Both the position numbers and the translations under genes were made by a program. From assembly GCA_900315255.1 (NCBI GenBank), contig OMYH01000037.1:1-32813 (forward strand): a stretch of DNA of 32,813 nt, read 5' to 3'. Positions within the stretch are counted from its first letter, which is position 1; every line of letters begins with the position of its first letter. The DNA comes from an uncultured Eubacteriales bacterium (GTDB taxonomy: Bacteria; Bacillota; Clostridia; Oscillospirales; Acutalibacteraceae). The notes beneath the pieces are model-generated. The model worked only from the letters and a program-made list of their open reading frames with translations. It was not told the origin of the DNA and searched no databases. Positions 15,393 through 22,893 of the stretch are shown piece by piece.

Positions 15393-15848
15393 TCAGATTG
15401 ATTTAGTGAAATTCAATGAAATCGAGTGAAATAAAGTGAAATGTTTCAAAGCTCTTCCATGAATATTAAGTGTTTGTCGTACAGTGTACCCCACTATCTC
15501 TGCTATCTCCTCCCATGATCTCCCGTTGATATACCTCTCCGTAAGCACAGCCTTTTCGGCGGGGTCTGACAGCTGCTCTATCTTTGCGTGTATCTCGGCT
15601 ATCATATCGACAAGCTCGGCGATCTCTTTATCTATCTCCGCCTGTAAATCGATTATCTTGTCCACAGTCTGCATTGATGTGTTGCCCTTGCTTGCCGCTA
15701 CCCTGTCGCCCATTGTCGGTGATGATAACCCCTCTGCAAGCTCCCAAAGCCGCTCCTGCTCAGCTCGCTTTGTATGTATAAGCATATCCAAATCCCGAGC
15801 CTGCCTGAGATACCGCTTCACCGCTTTGATTTCTGCTTTTTCGTCCAT
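15393..15848 (-). CDS. Late transcription regulator, ArpU/RinA/sigma-like (DUF1492-type), 151 aa
   Basis: The N-terminal ~100 residues are helical ('KRYLRQARDLDMLIHTKRAEQERLW'). The C-terminal part has 'AVLTERYINGRSWEEIAEIVGYTVRQTLNIHGRAL', a sigma-70 region 4-like helix-turn-helix. Such proteins are the last gene of the early operon in Firmicutes phages and switch on the late genes. Here the late operon starts just downstream. The final ~15 residues ('FTLFHSISLNFTKSI') are encoded by a 10-bp-phased repeat. GAGGAGGAC precedes the ATG and it overlaps the previous gene by 31 bp. Confidence 0.8.
   Translation of the reverse strand: MDEKAEIKAVKRYLRQARDLDMLIHTKRAEQERLWELAEGLSSPTMGDRVAASKGNTSMQTVDKIIDLQAEIDKEIAELVDMIAEIHAKIEQLSDPAEKAVLTERYINGRSWEEIAEIVGYTVRQTLNIHGRALKHFTLFHSISLNFTKSI
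15405..15442. repeat. Four 8-bp direct repeats at exact 10-bp spacing
   Basis: AGTGAAAT, AATGAAAT, AGTGAAAT and AGTGAAAT start at 15405, 15415, 15425 and 15435. The exact helical-turn phasing puts all copies on one face of the DNA. The array sits inside the 3' end of the late-regulator gene, upstream of the possible late promoter. It could be a binding array for the regulator or another protein. The binding claim is inference. Confidence 0.7.
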
Positions 15849-16105
15849 CTCTCGTCCTCCTCTTTCCTAAGCCGCTTTATAAGTTTGATGCCGTCTATGT
15901 TATCGTTCGTCAGCGTCCGAAACCACTCCGAACGGAAAAAACTCTCGCAGTTATACACCCTGCTCCATGCCTCTCGGGAGTAAGTCCCTTGTGCGTGTTT
16001 TGTCGCTCTGTAAGCCGTCCGCCAATCTCTTGCAGCTTGTAAGACGATAGCGCGTGCGAGGTTTTCGTATGGGTCTTCGCTATAACACACTTTTTCCACC
16101 ATCAT
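15818..16105 (-). CDS. Small phage protein of unknown function, 95 aa
   Basis: This charged helical protein contains 'ENLARAIVLQAARDWRTAYRA' and 'CESFFRSEWFRTLTNDNIDG'. I recall the 'ESFFRSEWF..LT' phrase in small proteins just before late regulators in Firmicutes phages, without a known function. I chose the ATG at 16105, which overlaps the stop of the zinc-ribbon gene (a second ATG follows at 16102). The frame is open further upstream to 16285, but that stretch lies inside the neighbouring gene. Confidence 0.75.
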   Translation of the reverse strand: MMVEKVCYSEDPYENLARAIVLQAARDWRTAYRATKHAQGTYSREAWSRVYNCESFFRSEWFRTLTNDNIDGIKLIKRLRKEEDERWTKKQKSKR

Positions 16106-16356
16106 TTCAGCCACCCGTGTTCTTTCGCTGCCATGTACCGCCCGTATGTATAGTTCGTGCCGTGCTTCTTGTTGTACTCTTCGATTTCTATCACTGTTTC
16201 CGAGAGCTTGTCTTTCGCCTCCCGCTTGGGCTTTCTTCCTCGACTTTGGCGGTAGTAACGGTCTTTTTCTCTGCATTCCCGGCACGTCTTATACGGATAG
16301 TCCCCGAAAGGGATCATAATCTGATTGCCGCAGACCGAGCAGATTTTCTTGGTCAT
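16102..16356 (-). CDS. Zinc-ribbon small phage protein, 84 aa
   Basis: Cysteine pairs C6-x2-C9 and C25-x2-C28 form a probable zinc ribbon. A basic segment follows ('RQSRGRKPKREAKDK'), then 'YNKKHGTNYTYGRYMAAKEHG', a C-terminus seen in other phage small proteins. It may bind nucleic acid. GAGGGTGATATAA precedes the ATG. No specific function can be given. Confidence 0.75.
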   Translation of the reverse strand: MTKKICSVCGNQIMIPFGDYPYKTCRECREKDRYYRQSRGRKPKREAKDKLSETVIEIEEYNKKHGTNYTYGRYMAAKEHGWLK

Positions 16357-16370
16357 TTATATCACCCTCT

Positions 16371-16703
16371 CTAAAATCGTTTTAAATCGTCTGTAAGACG
16401 TTTTCGTATCTCGGCTTGTAATTTATCAAATGTTCGTTCTTCGTTTGTTTTAGACCCATTAGCGGCGATTTCCGAGGGACTCTCGTGCGTTCGTTGATTC
16501 CACGCTCGAACAGCCTTCTCGTCGTTTTCGCACAATCCTGTAGACGCTCCGCATCCTCCCTTTCGTGCTGCACAACATACAACAATGTGTATTACGTCAT
16601 AGTCTGGGTCTGGATCATTCCACATTGCTTCGTTTTGATCCATAATCGTTGGCGCTACTCTACTACCACAAAACGGACACGGCTTCAATTTTACTTCGCT
16701 CAT
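16371..16703 (-). CDS. Lar-like restriction alleviation family protein, 110 aa
   Basis: The start 'VKLKPCPFCGSRVAP' with C9/C12, further cysteines at 43, 44 and 51, and the closing 'KAVRAWNQRT' are the Lar-family pattern. Lar of the Rac prophage dampens type I restriction; homologues are common in phage early regions with unproven roles. The C-terminal ~35 residues are an extra charged helix. GGAGAGTGAG precedes the ATG. Confidence 0.8.
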   Translation of the reverse strand: MSEVKLKPCPFCGSRVAPTIMDQNEAMWNDPDPDYDVIHIVVCCAARKGGCGASTGLCENDEKAVRAWNQRTHESPSEIAANGSKTNEERTFDKLQAEIRKRLTDDLKRF

Positions 16704-16716
16704 TTTCTCACTCTCC

Positions 16717-17064
16717 TCACATTAATTCAGGATTGTCGTAAATGTTGCCGATGACTTCGCATTCATCCGCAGTACATCCGTAATGATTAAACGGGTGATA
16801 ACCAGTACAATCTTCCCATTCAACTAATAAAAGATATTTACCACACTTTATTATATCCCCTTCAAAAATCTTCACGCCGTTCTCATCTTTCAAGCCTGTG
16901 TATTGTCCTATGGTATCAGGATCACACACGTACCCGACCATTCCAAAATCAGTATTGCGAACGATAAGGGCTTTGTCGTTATCTTCTCCATAGAACCCTT
17001 CAAGCCATCGTTCGTGGTATATGCCGACTTCAACGCATTTTCCTCTGAATAAAATCTCTCTCAT
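16717..17064 (-). CDS. YopX-family protein, 115 aa
   Basis: It begins MREILFRGK and continues 'IGQYTGLKDENGVKIFEGDII' and 'VIGNIYDNPELM', which is the complete YopX pattern (named from the SPbeta prophage). The function of the family is unknown. The first 23-25 bp, including the ribosome binding region, recur at 17429-17453 in a truncated relative. Its start overlaps the previous stop as ATGA. Confidence 0.9.
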   Translation of the reverse strand: MREILFRGKCVEVGIYHERWLEGFYGEDNDKALIVRNTDFGMVGYVCDPDTIGQYTGLKDENGVKIFEGDIIKCGKYLLLVEWEDCTGYHPFNHYGCTADECEVIGNIYDNPELM

Positions 17065-17381
17065 TCAGTTTCTCCTTCCATCTTCGCACCGCAGTGTGGG
17101 CAATATTTCATTCCATTCTCCTGCGGAGTGCCGTCAATGGTGACCCACGGCGCCTCGCACCTTGAACAAATATAATAAACTTCTCCGTCATACTCATCGT
17201 TCGCTATCCACCGCCCTGTTTTCTGTACCATGATCGCTACATTTACAGGGCGCAACTGAGCCACAATCCTTGACGCCCTTTCATACGCTTCTTTTGATGC
17301 CGGGAGTTCATGCGTTTCCGCCTCGTGCTTGATAAGCATATACGCTTCGTATTGATCGATATATCGTTCACCCATTCTCAT
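17061..17381 (-). CDS. Phage zinc-ribbon protein, 106 aa
   Basis: The N-terminal half is helical ('YEAYMLIKHEAETHELPASKEAYERASRIV'). The C-terminal half has 'GRWIANDEYDGEVYYICSRC' and 'KYCPHCGAKM', with cysteines 72, 75, 94 and 97 forming a zinc ribbon. Similar short proteins are frequent in Clostridia phage early operons. The start used is ATG at 17381, overlapping the previous stop; an ATG at 17375 is equally well placed for the AAGGAAG site. Confidence 0.75.
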   Translation of the reverse strand: MRMGERYIDQYEAYMLIKHEAETHELPASKEAYERASRIVAQLRPVNVAIMVQKTGRWIANDEYDGEVYYICSRCEAPWVTIDGTPQENGMKYCPHCGAKMEGETE

Positions 17382-17452
17382 CTTCCTTTCTCATCTTCTT
17401 CAACCCACGCTTCATTATCAAGCTGTTTACCTCTGAATAAAATCTCTCTCAT
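17378..17452 (-). pseudogene. Truncated YopX remnant, 24 codons
   Basis: An ATG at 17452 reads MREILFRGKQLDNEAWVEED and stops after 24 codons. The first 9 residues and the DNA around the start (CCTCTGAATAAAATCTCTCT on the plus strand) are identical to the full YopX gene 390 bp away. The body of the gene is missing, so this is probably a deletion remnant of a second YopX gene. It might still serve translational coupling, since it overlaps both neighbours as ATGA. Confidence 0.6.
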
Positions 17453-17679
17453 TCCTTTTCTCCTTCCCTCACAAGGTCCATTGCAAGTATATAATCCGCC
17501 GATACGTTGTAATGTTTTGCTATTGCGATAACTGCACGAATATTTGGTAATCTTATCTGGTTTTCGTACCGGCAAATCTCTACTTGTGTAACGCCAACCG
17601 CTTTTCCTAATTTTTTCTGCGTTTCCCCTGATTCTATTCTTAATTTCTTAATACGTGATCCGATAACATCACTACTCAT
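17449..17679 (-). CDS. XRE-family transcriptional regulator, 76 aa
   Basis: A single helix-turn-helix domain fills the protein: 'IGSRIKKLRIESGETQKKLGKAVGVTQVEICRYENQIRLPNI'. The start at ATG 17679 is preferred because AGGAGG lies 10 nt upstream. A longer frame from 17742 would add 21 residues that look like leader. An internal early-operon regulator is likely; its target is unknown. It overlaps the YopX remnant as ATGA. Confidence 0.8.
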   Translation of the reverse strand: MSSDVIGSRIKKLRIESGETQKKLGKAVGVTQVEICRYENQIRLPNIRAVIAIAKHYNVSADYILAMDLVREGEKE

Positions 17680-17738
17680 TGCTTGTTTTCCTCCTGTTAA
17701 CGGGCACTCCCTTACTTCTACTCTTTCGATCATACTTT

Positions 17739-18155
17739 TCATTCTTCCATCTTTTTCATTTTTTTATTGATCCTCTGTTTCAGTCCCGGTTCGCGCTTCA
17801 GCAGTTCGATAGCTTTAAGCGCATTTTCAAGGATCTGATCTTTTGTTTTTGCCTTGTACATCGCCGTTACATACTGCTCTGCCTGTATCCTGCTGTCGTC
17901 CAGCTGTCGGCACAAAGCATAGTGTTCATTTGCCTTCGCTTTTTCCTCGCTGTATGTGTCGAGCAGCTCGCTTTGTTTTGCCTGACACAGCTCCGCACTC
18001 CAACCCTTGTGACGGTTCATGTATCCGAGCTTGGCGAGCCGGCTAAAGTATTTGTATTCCTCGGGCGGAAAGTCACTGTAATCAAGCACTCCGTCTATCG
18101 CCTGATCTTCAAGCTGTGAAAACACAGCAGGATCATCAAATTTTATTATTTTCAT
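17739..18155 (-). CDS. Conserved-looking phage protein of unknown function, 138 aa
   Basis: It begins MKIIKFDDPAVFSQLEDQAI, then 'GYMNRHKGWSAELCQAKQSELLDTYSEEKAKANEHYALC' and a basic C-terminal helix ('KREPGLKQRINKKMKKMEE'). It looks all-helical. The ATG at 18155 has an ideal GCAGGAGGTG site, and an upstream GTG/ATG extension would run through the TGCGAGGGT repeats. It follows the primase gene and the possible origin. I do not recognise the family. Confidence 0.7.
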   Translation of the reverse strand: MKIIKFDDPAVFSQLEDQAIDGVLDYSDFPPEEYKYFSRLAKLGYMNRHKGWSAELCQAKQSELLDTYSEEKAKANEHYALCRQLDDSRIQAEQYVTAMYKAKTKDQILENALKAIELLKREPGLKQRINKKMKKMEE

Positions 18156-18165
18156 AAACACCTCC

Positions 18166-18271
18166 TGCGAGGGTTGCGAGGGTTTCGACACTTTTTCAAG
18201 AGTCCTATATATATATTATATTTTCTTTTTTTCTATACGAAAGGTTAAGAAAACCCTCAAACCCTCGCAAC
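18166..18271. other. Possible replication origin: inverted iterons around an AT-rich block
   Basis: TGCGAGGGT is tandemly repeated at 18166-18183. GTTGCGAGGGTTT (18173-18185) has an exact inverted copy AAACCCTCGCAAC at 18259-18271, with a further partial copy beside it (AACCCTC at 18252-18258). Between them, 18204-18235 is almost entirely A/T. Iterons flanking an unwinding-prone block next to a primase/helicase gene are a common phage origin layout. It could equally be an operator. Confidence 0.45.
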
Positions 18272-18287
18272 TATCGCAATACAGCCG

Positions 18288-20588
18288 TTACATTTCCGTA
18301 TACAAAGATAGACCGTTATAAAAAATGGTTCTGCCTTTTACCTTATCAAATCTTTTCGCCATTTCCAGTCCGAACTTAGTTGCGCTCATACGATACTCGT
18401 TGTTTTCCTCTGCCCAGCTTGCATATGCAGCATACAGCGTACTTGACTGCACACTCCCCGAAAGCTGACATCTGTCCTCTATAAATGCCGATATTACATC
18501 CATCTCCCGTCTGTACTCCTTGACGCTGTCAAGTACGGCTCTCGGCATTTTCAGCCCCTCACTCTGCCACAGCAGACAGCCGTCAACGCACCATTTAAAG
18601 ATTCCCGTCATCTCGGCTTTTAGCTTGTGTTTCAGGTTCTTGTCGACCTTCTCCTCGGGGATCTGCACCGTGAACGGTATCATGTGGATTCTTCGCCATA
18701 TTCCTGTGTCAGTACCTCTTATAATAGGCTTGTGGTTTGTTGCCATCCAGAGCTTGAACTCCGGCTTGAATTCAAATTCTTCCGAATAGAGCTTTCTCGC
18801 CGTCACAGGGTCGTCTCCCGTAAGCTGTTTAAGCAGTCCTTCGTTTATTCGTACACCCTCGTTCGGCTCAACTGAGGTCACAAGCCTTGCTCCCTTGAGA
18901 CGTGCAATGTCGCTGTTGATAGCGCTGCCGGTGTTGCTTTTTACCATGATCGTCTCGGGCTGTATGTTCGCCGCATAGTCGCCAAATACGTCGCGGATAA
19001 CATCGAGGAAGGTCGATTTACCGTTCCTGCCCGTACCGTACAAAAAGAACACGCACTGCTCAGCTATCGATCCTGTGAGAGTATAGCCGACAGCTTTTTG
19101 TATGTATCTTATCAGATCTTTATCGCCGTCAAAAATATCGCTTAAAAATTCATGCCACTTCGGGCAGTCTGCATTAGCGGAATAGTCAACATTAGTGATC
19201 TTTGTCAGGTAATATTCAGGCTTATGCTCCTTGAGTTCCCCGCTTTTAAGGCTTAAAACTCCGCTCGGAGTATTGAGAGCCATTTTGTATCTGTCAAGCT
19301 GAAAGGGCAGTATCGGTACATGGTGGCGAGCCATTTCAAGCATTGCTTTTCTGCTTTTGTTTGATCGGCTCGCTTTCATGTGTTTTTGAAACGCTTTCGC
19401 CATGTCGCCGTCCTCGCCGTCTGATTCTATGTAGCGTTTTGCTTCGTCCTTCATCGCTTCGACCGAGTGATCCGCCAACCGCTCGACAGTTCCGTCGGCA
19501 TCAATACACCATTTTTGAGAATTGTAGTAATACCATTTTTTGTCGGTATAGCTGTATCTGATGTTTTCGCCGAACATATTTACAAACCGCTGCGCATTAC
19601 CCATATCGTCCATGGAGTAATTCGGCTGTGCTTGACTTATTTCGCCCGGCTCTCCGCTTTTGATTGTAAGCGAGTATCCGTCTCCGGCACTGTTGCCCGG
19701 GCTATATGACTGCGTGCAGCCTGCGATCGCCTTCCGGATGGTGTTAGCTCCGTAGGTGTTCGCACCGTGCCTTTCGTCCCACTTGTCACGCATCAAGCCT
19801 GACTGCCTGAAAACAGCGTCCATCTTATCTGCGTCGCACCCTGTCCAAAATGCAAGCATATTACACAATGCCATATCGCCTTCCGAAGCAGAGGTATAGT
19901 CACTCCAATCTCCGCCGTAAAGCCGCCTGAACTTGTCACCGTTTTTTGCATTCTCGGCGGCATTGATTATGTCGTTTACAGATGCAAGATTGACCTGATG
20001 AGCAATCCTCGGAGCGGGTTCTCTGCCCCCTCCGAGATATTTCGCATGGAGCGGCTTTATGCTGTCCGTACAGTCAGTGATCGCCTTGTACTGCGAGCAG
20101 GGGTTACCGCTCATCACAAAAAATCGTCCTGTCTCGTACATCTCAACAGGCTTTTTATGTCTTGCGCCTTTTGGCAGAGTCCCCCGGCAGATGATATGTA
20201 TCCCGTTGCCGCTCTGAGAATATTCCGCATATGACTGCAGCTCATGCACGAACTCGGCGATCCTGTTATCGGCGCCGCCGTTTCGGTAATCCTCCAGATC
20301 CTCGGGCATATCGTCCAGATCGACGCCGAAGTAAGGGGAATTGCCGAACATGAAGCCGATACCTGCGAAATGCACCGAAGCGCTCACAGCCGTTTGAAAA
20401 TCCGTCCATGTAGACGGATCGTTTGACTTGGCATACTCTCCCGTAACGGCATTGATCGGCTTTTTGCTTATTCCGCTGTGCGATCTCTCATCGGGGACTG
20501 CTTTCCAGCACACCCAGTTTTTAAGCTTTCTCAACTCTTCGGGGACAGCGTTGTATTTGTTGTTTGTTATTGTATTTTTAAAGCCCAT
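18288..20588 (-). CDS. P4-type primase-polymerase / SF3 helicase, 766 aa
   Basis: It primes and unwinds phage DNA. The N-terminal primase-polymerase (AEP) domain has the metal-binding 'GVDLDD' (residues 88-93, D90/D92) and 'SGNGIHI' (126-132). A D5-type linker follows, then an SF3 helicase with Walker A GTGRNGKST (518-526), 'RLVTSVEPNEG' near 568-578 and the sensor-like 'KLWMATNHKP' (612-621). This is the full phage/plasmid primase P4-family architecture, and no separate initiator is seen. AAGGAGGG sits 9 nt before the ATG. Confidence 0.93.
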   Translation of the reverse strand: MGFKNTITNNKYNAVPEELRKLKNWVCWKAVPDERSHSGISKKPINAVTGEYAKSNDPSTWTDFQTAVSASVHFAGIGFMFGNSPYFGVDLDDMPEDLEDYRNGGADNRIAEFVHELQSYAEYSQSGNGIHIICRGTLPKGARHKKPVEMYETGRFFVMSGNPCSQYKAITDCTDSIKPLHAKYLGGGREPAPRIAHQVNLASVNDIINAAENAKNGDKFRRLYGGDWSDYTSASEGDMALCNMLAFWTGCDADKMDAVFRQSGLMRDKWDERHGANTYGANTIRKAIAGCTQSYSPGNSAGDGYSLTIKSGEPGEISQAQPNYSMDDMGNAQRFVNMFGENIRYSYTDKKWYYYNSQKWCIDADGTVERLADHSVEAMKDEAKRYIESDGEDGDMAKAFQKHMKASRSNKSRKAMLEMARHHVPILPFQLDRYKMALNTPSGVLSLKSGELKEHKPEYYLTKITNVDYSANADCPKWHEFLSDIFDGDKDLIRYIQKAVGYTLTGSIAEQCVFFLYGTGRNGKSTFLDVIRDVFGDYAANIQPETIMVKSNTGSAINSDIARLKGARLVTSVEPNEGVRINEGLLKQLTGDDPVTARKLYSEEFEFKPEFKLWMATNHKPIIRGTDTGIWRRIHMIPFTVQIPEEKVDKNLKHKLKAEMTGIFKWCVDGCLLWQSEGLKMPRAVLDSVKEYRREMDVISAFIEDRCQLSGSVQSSTLYAAYASWAEENNEYRMSATKFGLEMAKRFDKVKGRTIFYNGLSLYTEM

Positions 20589-20616
20589 TAAAAATACCCT
20601 CCTTTATAATATTTCC

Positions 20617-20631
20617 AAACGATAACCGTTT
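20617..20631. promoter_or_regulatory. 15-bp inverted repeat in the leader of the primase gene
   Basis: AAACG-ATAAC-CGTTT, an exact 5-bp inverted repeat 29 bp upstream of the primase start codon. It could be an operator or a short leader hairpin. It is short enough to occur by chance. Confidence 0.25.
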
Positions 20632-20648
20632 CACGTGTCCCCCAAAAT

Positions 20649-20679
20649 AGAGAAAAAGTTGCATGCAACTATGCAACTT
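20649..20679 (-). terminator. Intrinsic terminator/attenuator between SSB-like and primase genes
   Basis: On the minus strand AAGTTGCAT (20679-20671) pairs perfectly with ATGCAACTT (20664-20656) around a 6-nt loop and is followed by TTTTCTC. It begins at the stop codon of the SSB-like gene. It probably reduces transcription into the primase gene, giving more SSB than primase. The repeated TGCAACT/TGCAT units could also be a protein site. Confidence 0.55.
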
Positions 20680-21247
20680 AAAACGGCAAATCATCATCGG
20701 TGCTGATGTCTGCCGCTGCTGTTGCAGGTGCAGAGAACTGCTGAGTACCTGCGGCAAATCCGTTGTTGGCTGCCGGCTGTTCCCTGTATATGTGCTTGCA
20801 CTCCGGGTGCTTCGTCTTCATGATCGCTATGATCTTCTCCTGCGGATTCCCTCTGTAGGCGCGGTCATTGTCATACTCCATCCTGACACGTATGCACTTG
20901 TCGATAAGATCTTTACAAAACTCTTCGAACGTTTCGTAATTCTTTCCATCGGGAACACCTGCCTGCTGTGACAGCCACATCATCTGGGAAAACGGAAAAT
21001 AATGTGTGTAGAAATCCTGCGTTGTCGGCGTTTTACGCTGAAAATACGAATGGAAAAGATAACCGTTCTTCGCAGGCTGATCCACATCGTTGCGAATCAG
21101 CAGCTTTAAGCTAAGACGGGACTTTGAAACGCCGTCCTTCGTGTAGCCATGTTCGTCGATCTGCTTGATGATAACCTCGTACTCGCCCTCGGGCTTGTTG
21201 TCAAAAGTATTTTCTCTTGCTTCCTTGTAGTTGTTTGAAAATCCCAT
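20678..21247 (-). CDS. DUF669 single-strand DNA-binding-like protein, 189 aa
   Basis: It begins MGFSNNYKEARENTFDNKPE and 'GEYEVIIKQIDEHGYTKDGVSKSRLSLKL', the DUF669 pattern. The C-terminus is a flexible Ala/Thr-rich tail ending in DDDLPF, the acidic tip by which bacterial SSBs recruit partner proteins. It sits between nuclease and primase genes. SSB function is inferred from the tail, the beta-rich core and the neighbours. GGAGGTTTAATTT precedes the ATG. Confidence 0.85.
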   Translation of the reverse strand: MGFSNNYKEARENTFDNKPEGEYEVIIKQIDEHGYTKDGVSKSRLSLKLLIRNDVDQPAKNGYLFHSYFQRKTPTTQDFYTHYFPFSQMMWLSQQAGVPDGKNYETFEEFCKDLIDKCIRVRMEYDNDRAYRGNPQEKIIAIMKTKHPECKHIYREQPAANNGFAAGTQQFSAPATAAADISTDDDLPF

Positions 21248-21250
21248 AAA

Positions 21251-21562
21251 TTAAACCTCCAGAATTATTTTTATTGCTTCCTCGGCGCTTCGGGCAATGC
21301 CTGCAATAGCGCCGTTTTTTCTTACTGTTTCCAAAAATTTTATTTGCCTTGCCGTCGGTATCCCTTTCGGGGACTTTACCTCGATAAATACGGCTTTCCC
21401 ATCGTTTTTTCGAAAGCCGAACAAGTCGGAGAATCCGGGAGGAACTCCCGTGTTGAAATGCCGTCCGTCAACCGTTTTGCCGCTGCCTACGTTTATGCGG
21501 AACATTATCGCATATGGGCTGACTGCCGCTCTGATCTCGTTTTGTATATCGTGTTCCGTCAT
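21251..21562 (-). CDS. VRR-NUC domain nuclease, 103 aa
   Basis: The compact PD-(D/E)xK nuclease core is complete: 'GFSDLFGF' with D46, 'AVFIEVKSPKG' with E61 and K63, and Q73 in 'ARQIKFLE'. Stand-alone phage VRR-NUC proteins are thought to act on branched recombination intermediates. The gene overlaps the helicase gene (its ATG lies 4 bp before that stop), suggesting a helicase-nuclease pair. Confidence 0.9.
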   Translation of the reverse strand: MTEHDIQNEIRAAVSPYAIMFRINVGSGKTVDGRHFNTGVPPGFSDLFGFRKNDGKAVFIEVKSPKGIPTARQIKFLETVRKNGAIAGIARSAEEAIKIILEV

Positions 21563-22893
21563 GCGATCATTCCTCTTTTCTTAGCTTGATAATATGCCCA
21601 GCCTTTTTTGTATCCGTGCTTCTCGGCATATTCCAACAGCTCGCCATAGCTTTGACACTGCTCGGGTCCCGTGTAGTCGAGCTTAAAGCCTGTTACTTTG
21701 ATCAGCTCTGTTGTTTCCTCGACCTCGATTTTTCGTTCCTTAACAGGGAAAACATATCCGCAGTGAGGGCAGCGGCGGGATACAAAATCCTCGGTGGAAA
21801 AGGTGTAAAAGCATTCCGGACACTGTATGACTTTTTTTGACTGCTCCTTCTCCTGCTGTACTTTGTTTCTCTGCTTCTTTTCAAGTGACCATTCCCTGTC
21901 ATCGTCGGGCATACCGTGTCTTGCGTAATTTCCCACATGGTCGATGATGACAGCCTTTTTATTCGGGCGAAACCGCATACAGCGCATTGACTGCTGTATA
22001 AACAAGGTCAGGCTGTGTGTGGGGCGGAGCAGGATCGCGCACTCGCAGTTCGGGACATCAAAGCCCTCGGAGATCAGATCGACATTACACAAGATCGTAA
22101 TATCACCGTTTCTGAAATCGGCTATGATCTTATCACGCTCTGCCTTTGGCGTACTGCCGTCTATATGCTTTGCGGCAATTCCTGCGTTACAAAACGCTTC
22201 GGCTGTTTTCTCGGAATGGTTTATCGACGAGCAGTAACAGATCGCTTTTTTGCCGTTTGCAAGCTGCTTGTAATATCGGATAACATCTCCGAAAACCGCT
22301 TTTTTTATCATAGCTTTTTCAATGTCGGAAGTAACGTACTCCCCCATTTTTGTATGTAATCCCGTAAGGTCGGCTATATCGGGAGCATAGTAATCATAAG
22401 GCGCCAAGCAGTGATTGTCGATAAGCCACTTTGTGGAGACACCTATGATCAGCTTGTCATTTACGTCTCCCAAGCCGTCGCCGTTAAGCCTGATCGGTGT
22501 TGCGGTAACACCTACTCTCGGAACGTCGGGAAAATGCTCGTAAATACGTTTGTACGACTGTGCAAGGCTGTGATGGTTTTCGTCTGTGATGATAAGGGCG
22601 GGTTTTCTAAGCTTTTTTAATCTCCTCGTAAACGTCTGCACCATACCTATATCGCACAGATCCATAAGCACGCCCCACCTTACAAACGTTCGGAATATCT
22701 GATCGACAAGTTCTTTTCTATGTACAAGGAAAAGTACGCGCTTGCCGTTCCAGGTCGTCCTTCGGGCGATCTCGGCGACAATACAAGACTTACCGCCACC
22801 GCACCCGAGAACGATACAAGGAGCTTTGTAACCCTCTCTCCAAGCTGTGCGGACTTGTTCAACAAGTTCACTCTGATACGGTCGGAGCTTCAT
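21559..22893 (-). CDS. SF2 DEAD/DEAH-type helicase with C-terminal zinc ribbon, 444 aa
   Basis: Walker A GCGGGKS (residues 30-36), motif II DENHH (104-108; DEAHH is more usual), motif III GVTATP (128-133) and motif VI QQSMRCMR (300-307) define a RadD/UvsW-like SF2 helicase. A zinc ribbon follows (C358, C361, C375, C378), then a ~60-residue C-terminal segment ending 'GWAYYQAKKRGMIA'. It probably remodels replication or recombination forks. The start overlaps the ATPase gene by 26 bp. Confidence 0.9.
   Translation of the reverse strand: MKLRPYQSELVEQVRTAWREGYKAPCIVLGCGGGKSCIVAEIARRTTWNGKRVLFLVHRKELVDQIFRTFVRWGVLMDLCDIGMVQTFTRRLKKLRKPALIITDENHHSLAQSYKRIYEHFPDVPRVGVTATPIRLNGDGLGDVNDKLIIGVSTKWLIDNHCLAPYDYYAPDIADLTGLHTKMGEYVTSDIEKAMIKKAVFGDVIRYYKQLANGKKAICYCSSINHSEKTAEAFCNAGIAAKHIDGSTPKAERDKIIADFRNGDITILCNVDLISEGFDVPNCECAILLRPTHSLTLFIQQSMRCMRFRPNKKAVIIDHVGNYARHGMPDDDREWSLEKKQRNKVQQEKEQSKKVIQCPECFYTFSTEDFVSRRCPHCGYVFPVKERKIEVEETTELIKVTGFKLDYTGPEQCQSYGELLEYAEKHGYKKGWAYYQAKKRGMIA

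Noticed and set aside
15405-15442. CRISPR-like repeats
   Set aside because: Repeat units are 8 bp with 2-bp gaps, far too short for CRISPR repeats and spacers, and they lie in a coding gene.
16106-16285. N-terminal extension of the 95-aa gene to 155 residues
   Set aside because: The extension lies inside the zinc-ribbon gene in another frame, is Arg/Lys-rich noise, and has no binding site. The ATG overlapping the upstream stop is the better start.
17453-17575. N-terminal extension of the YopX remnant to 65 residues
   Set aside because: The extra residues overlap the HTH gene in another frame, while MREILFRGK is the true start of YopX proteins.
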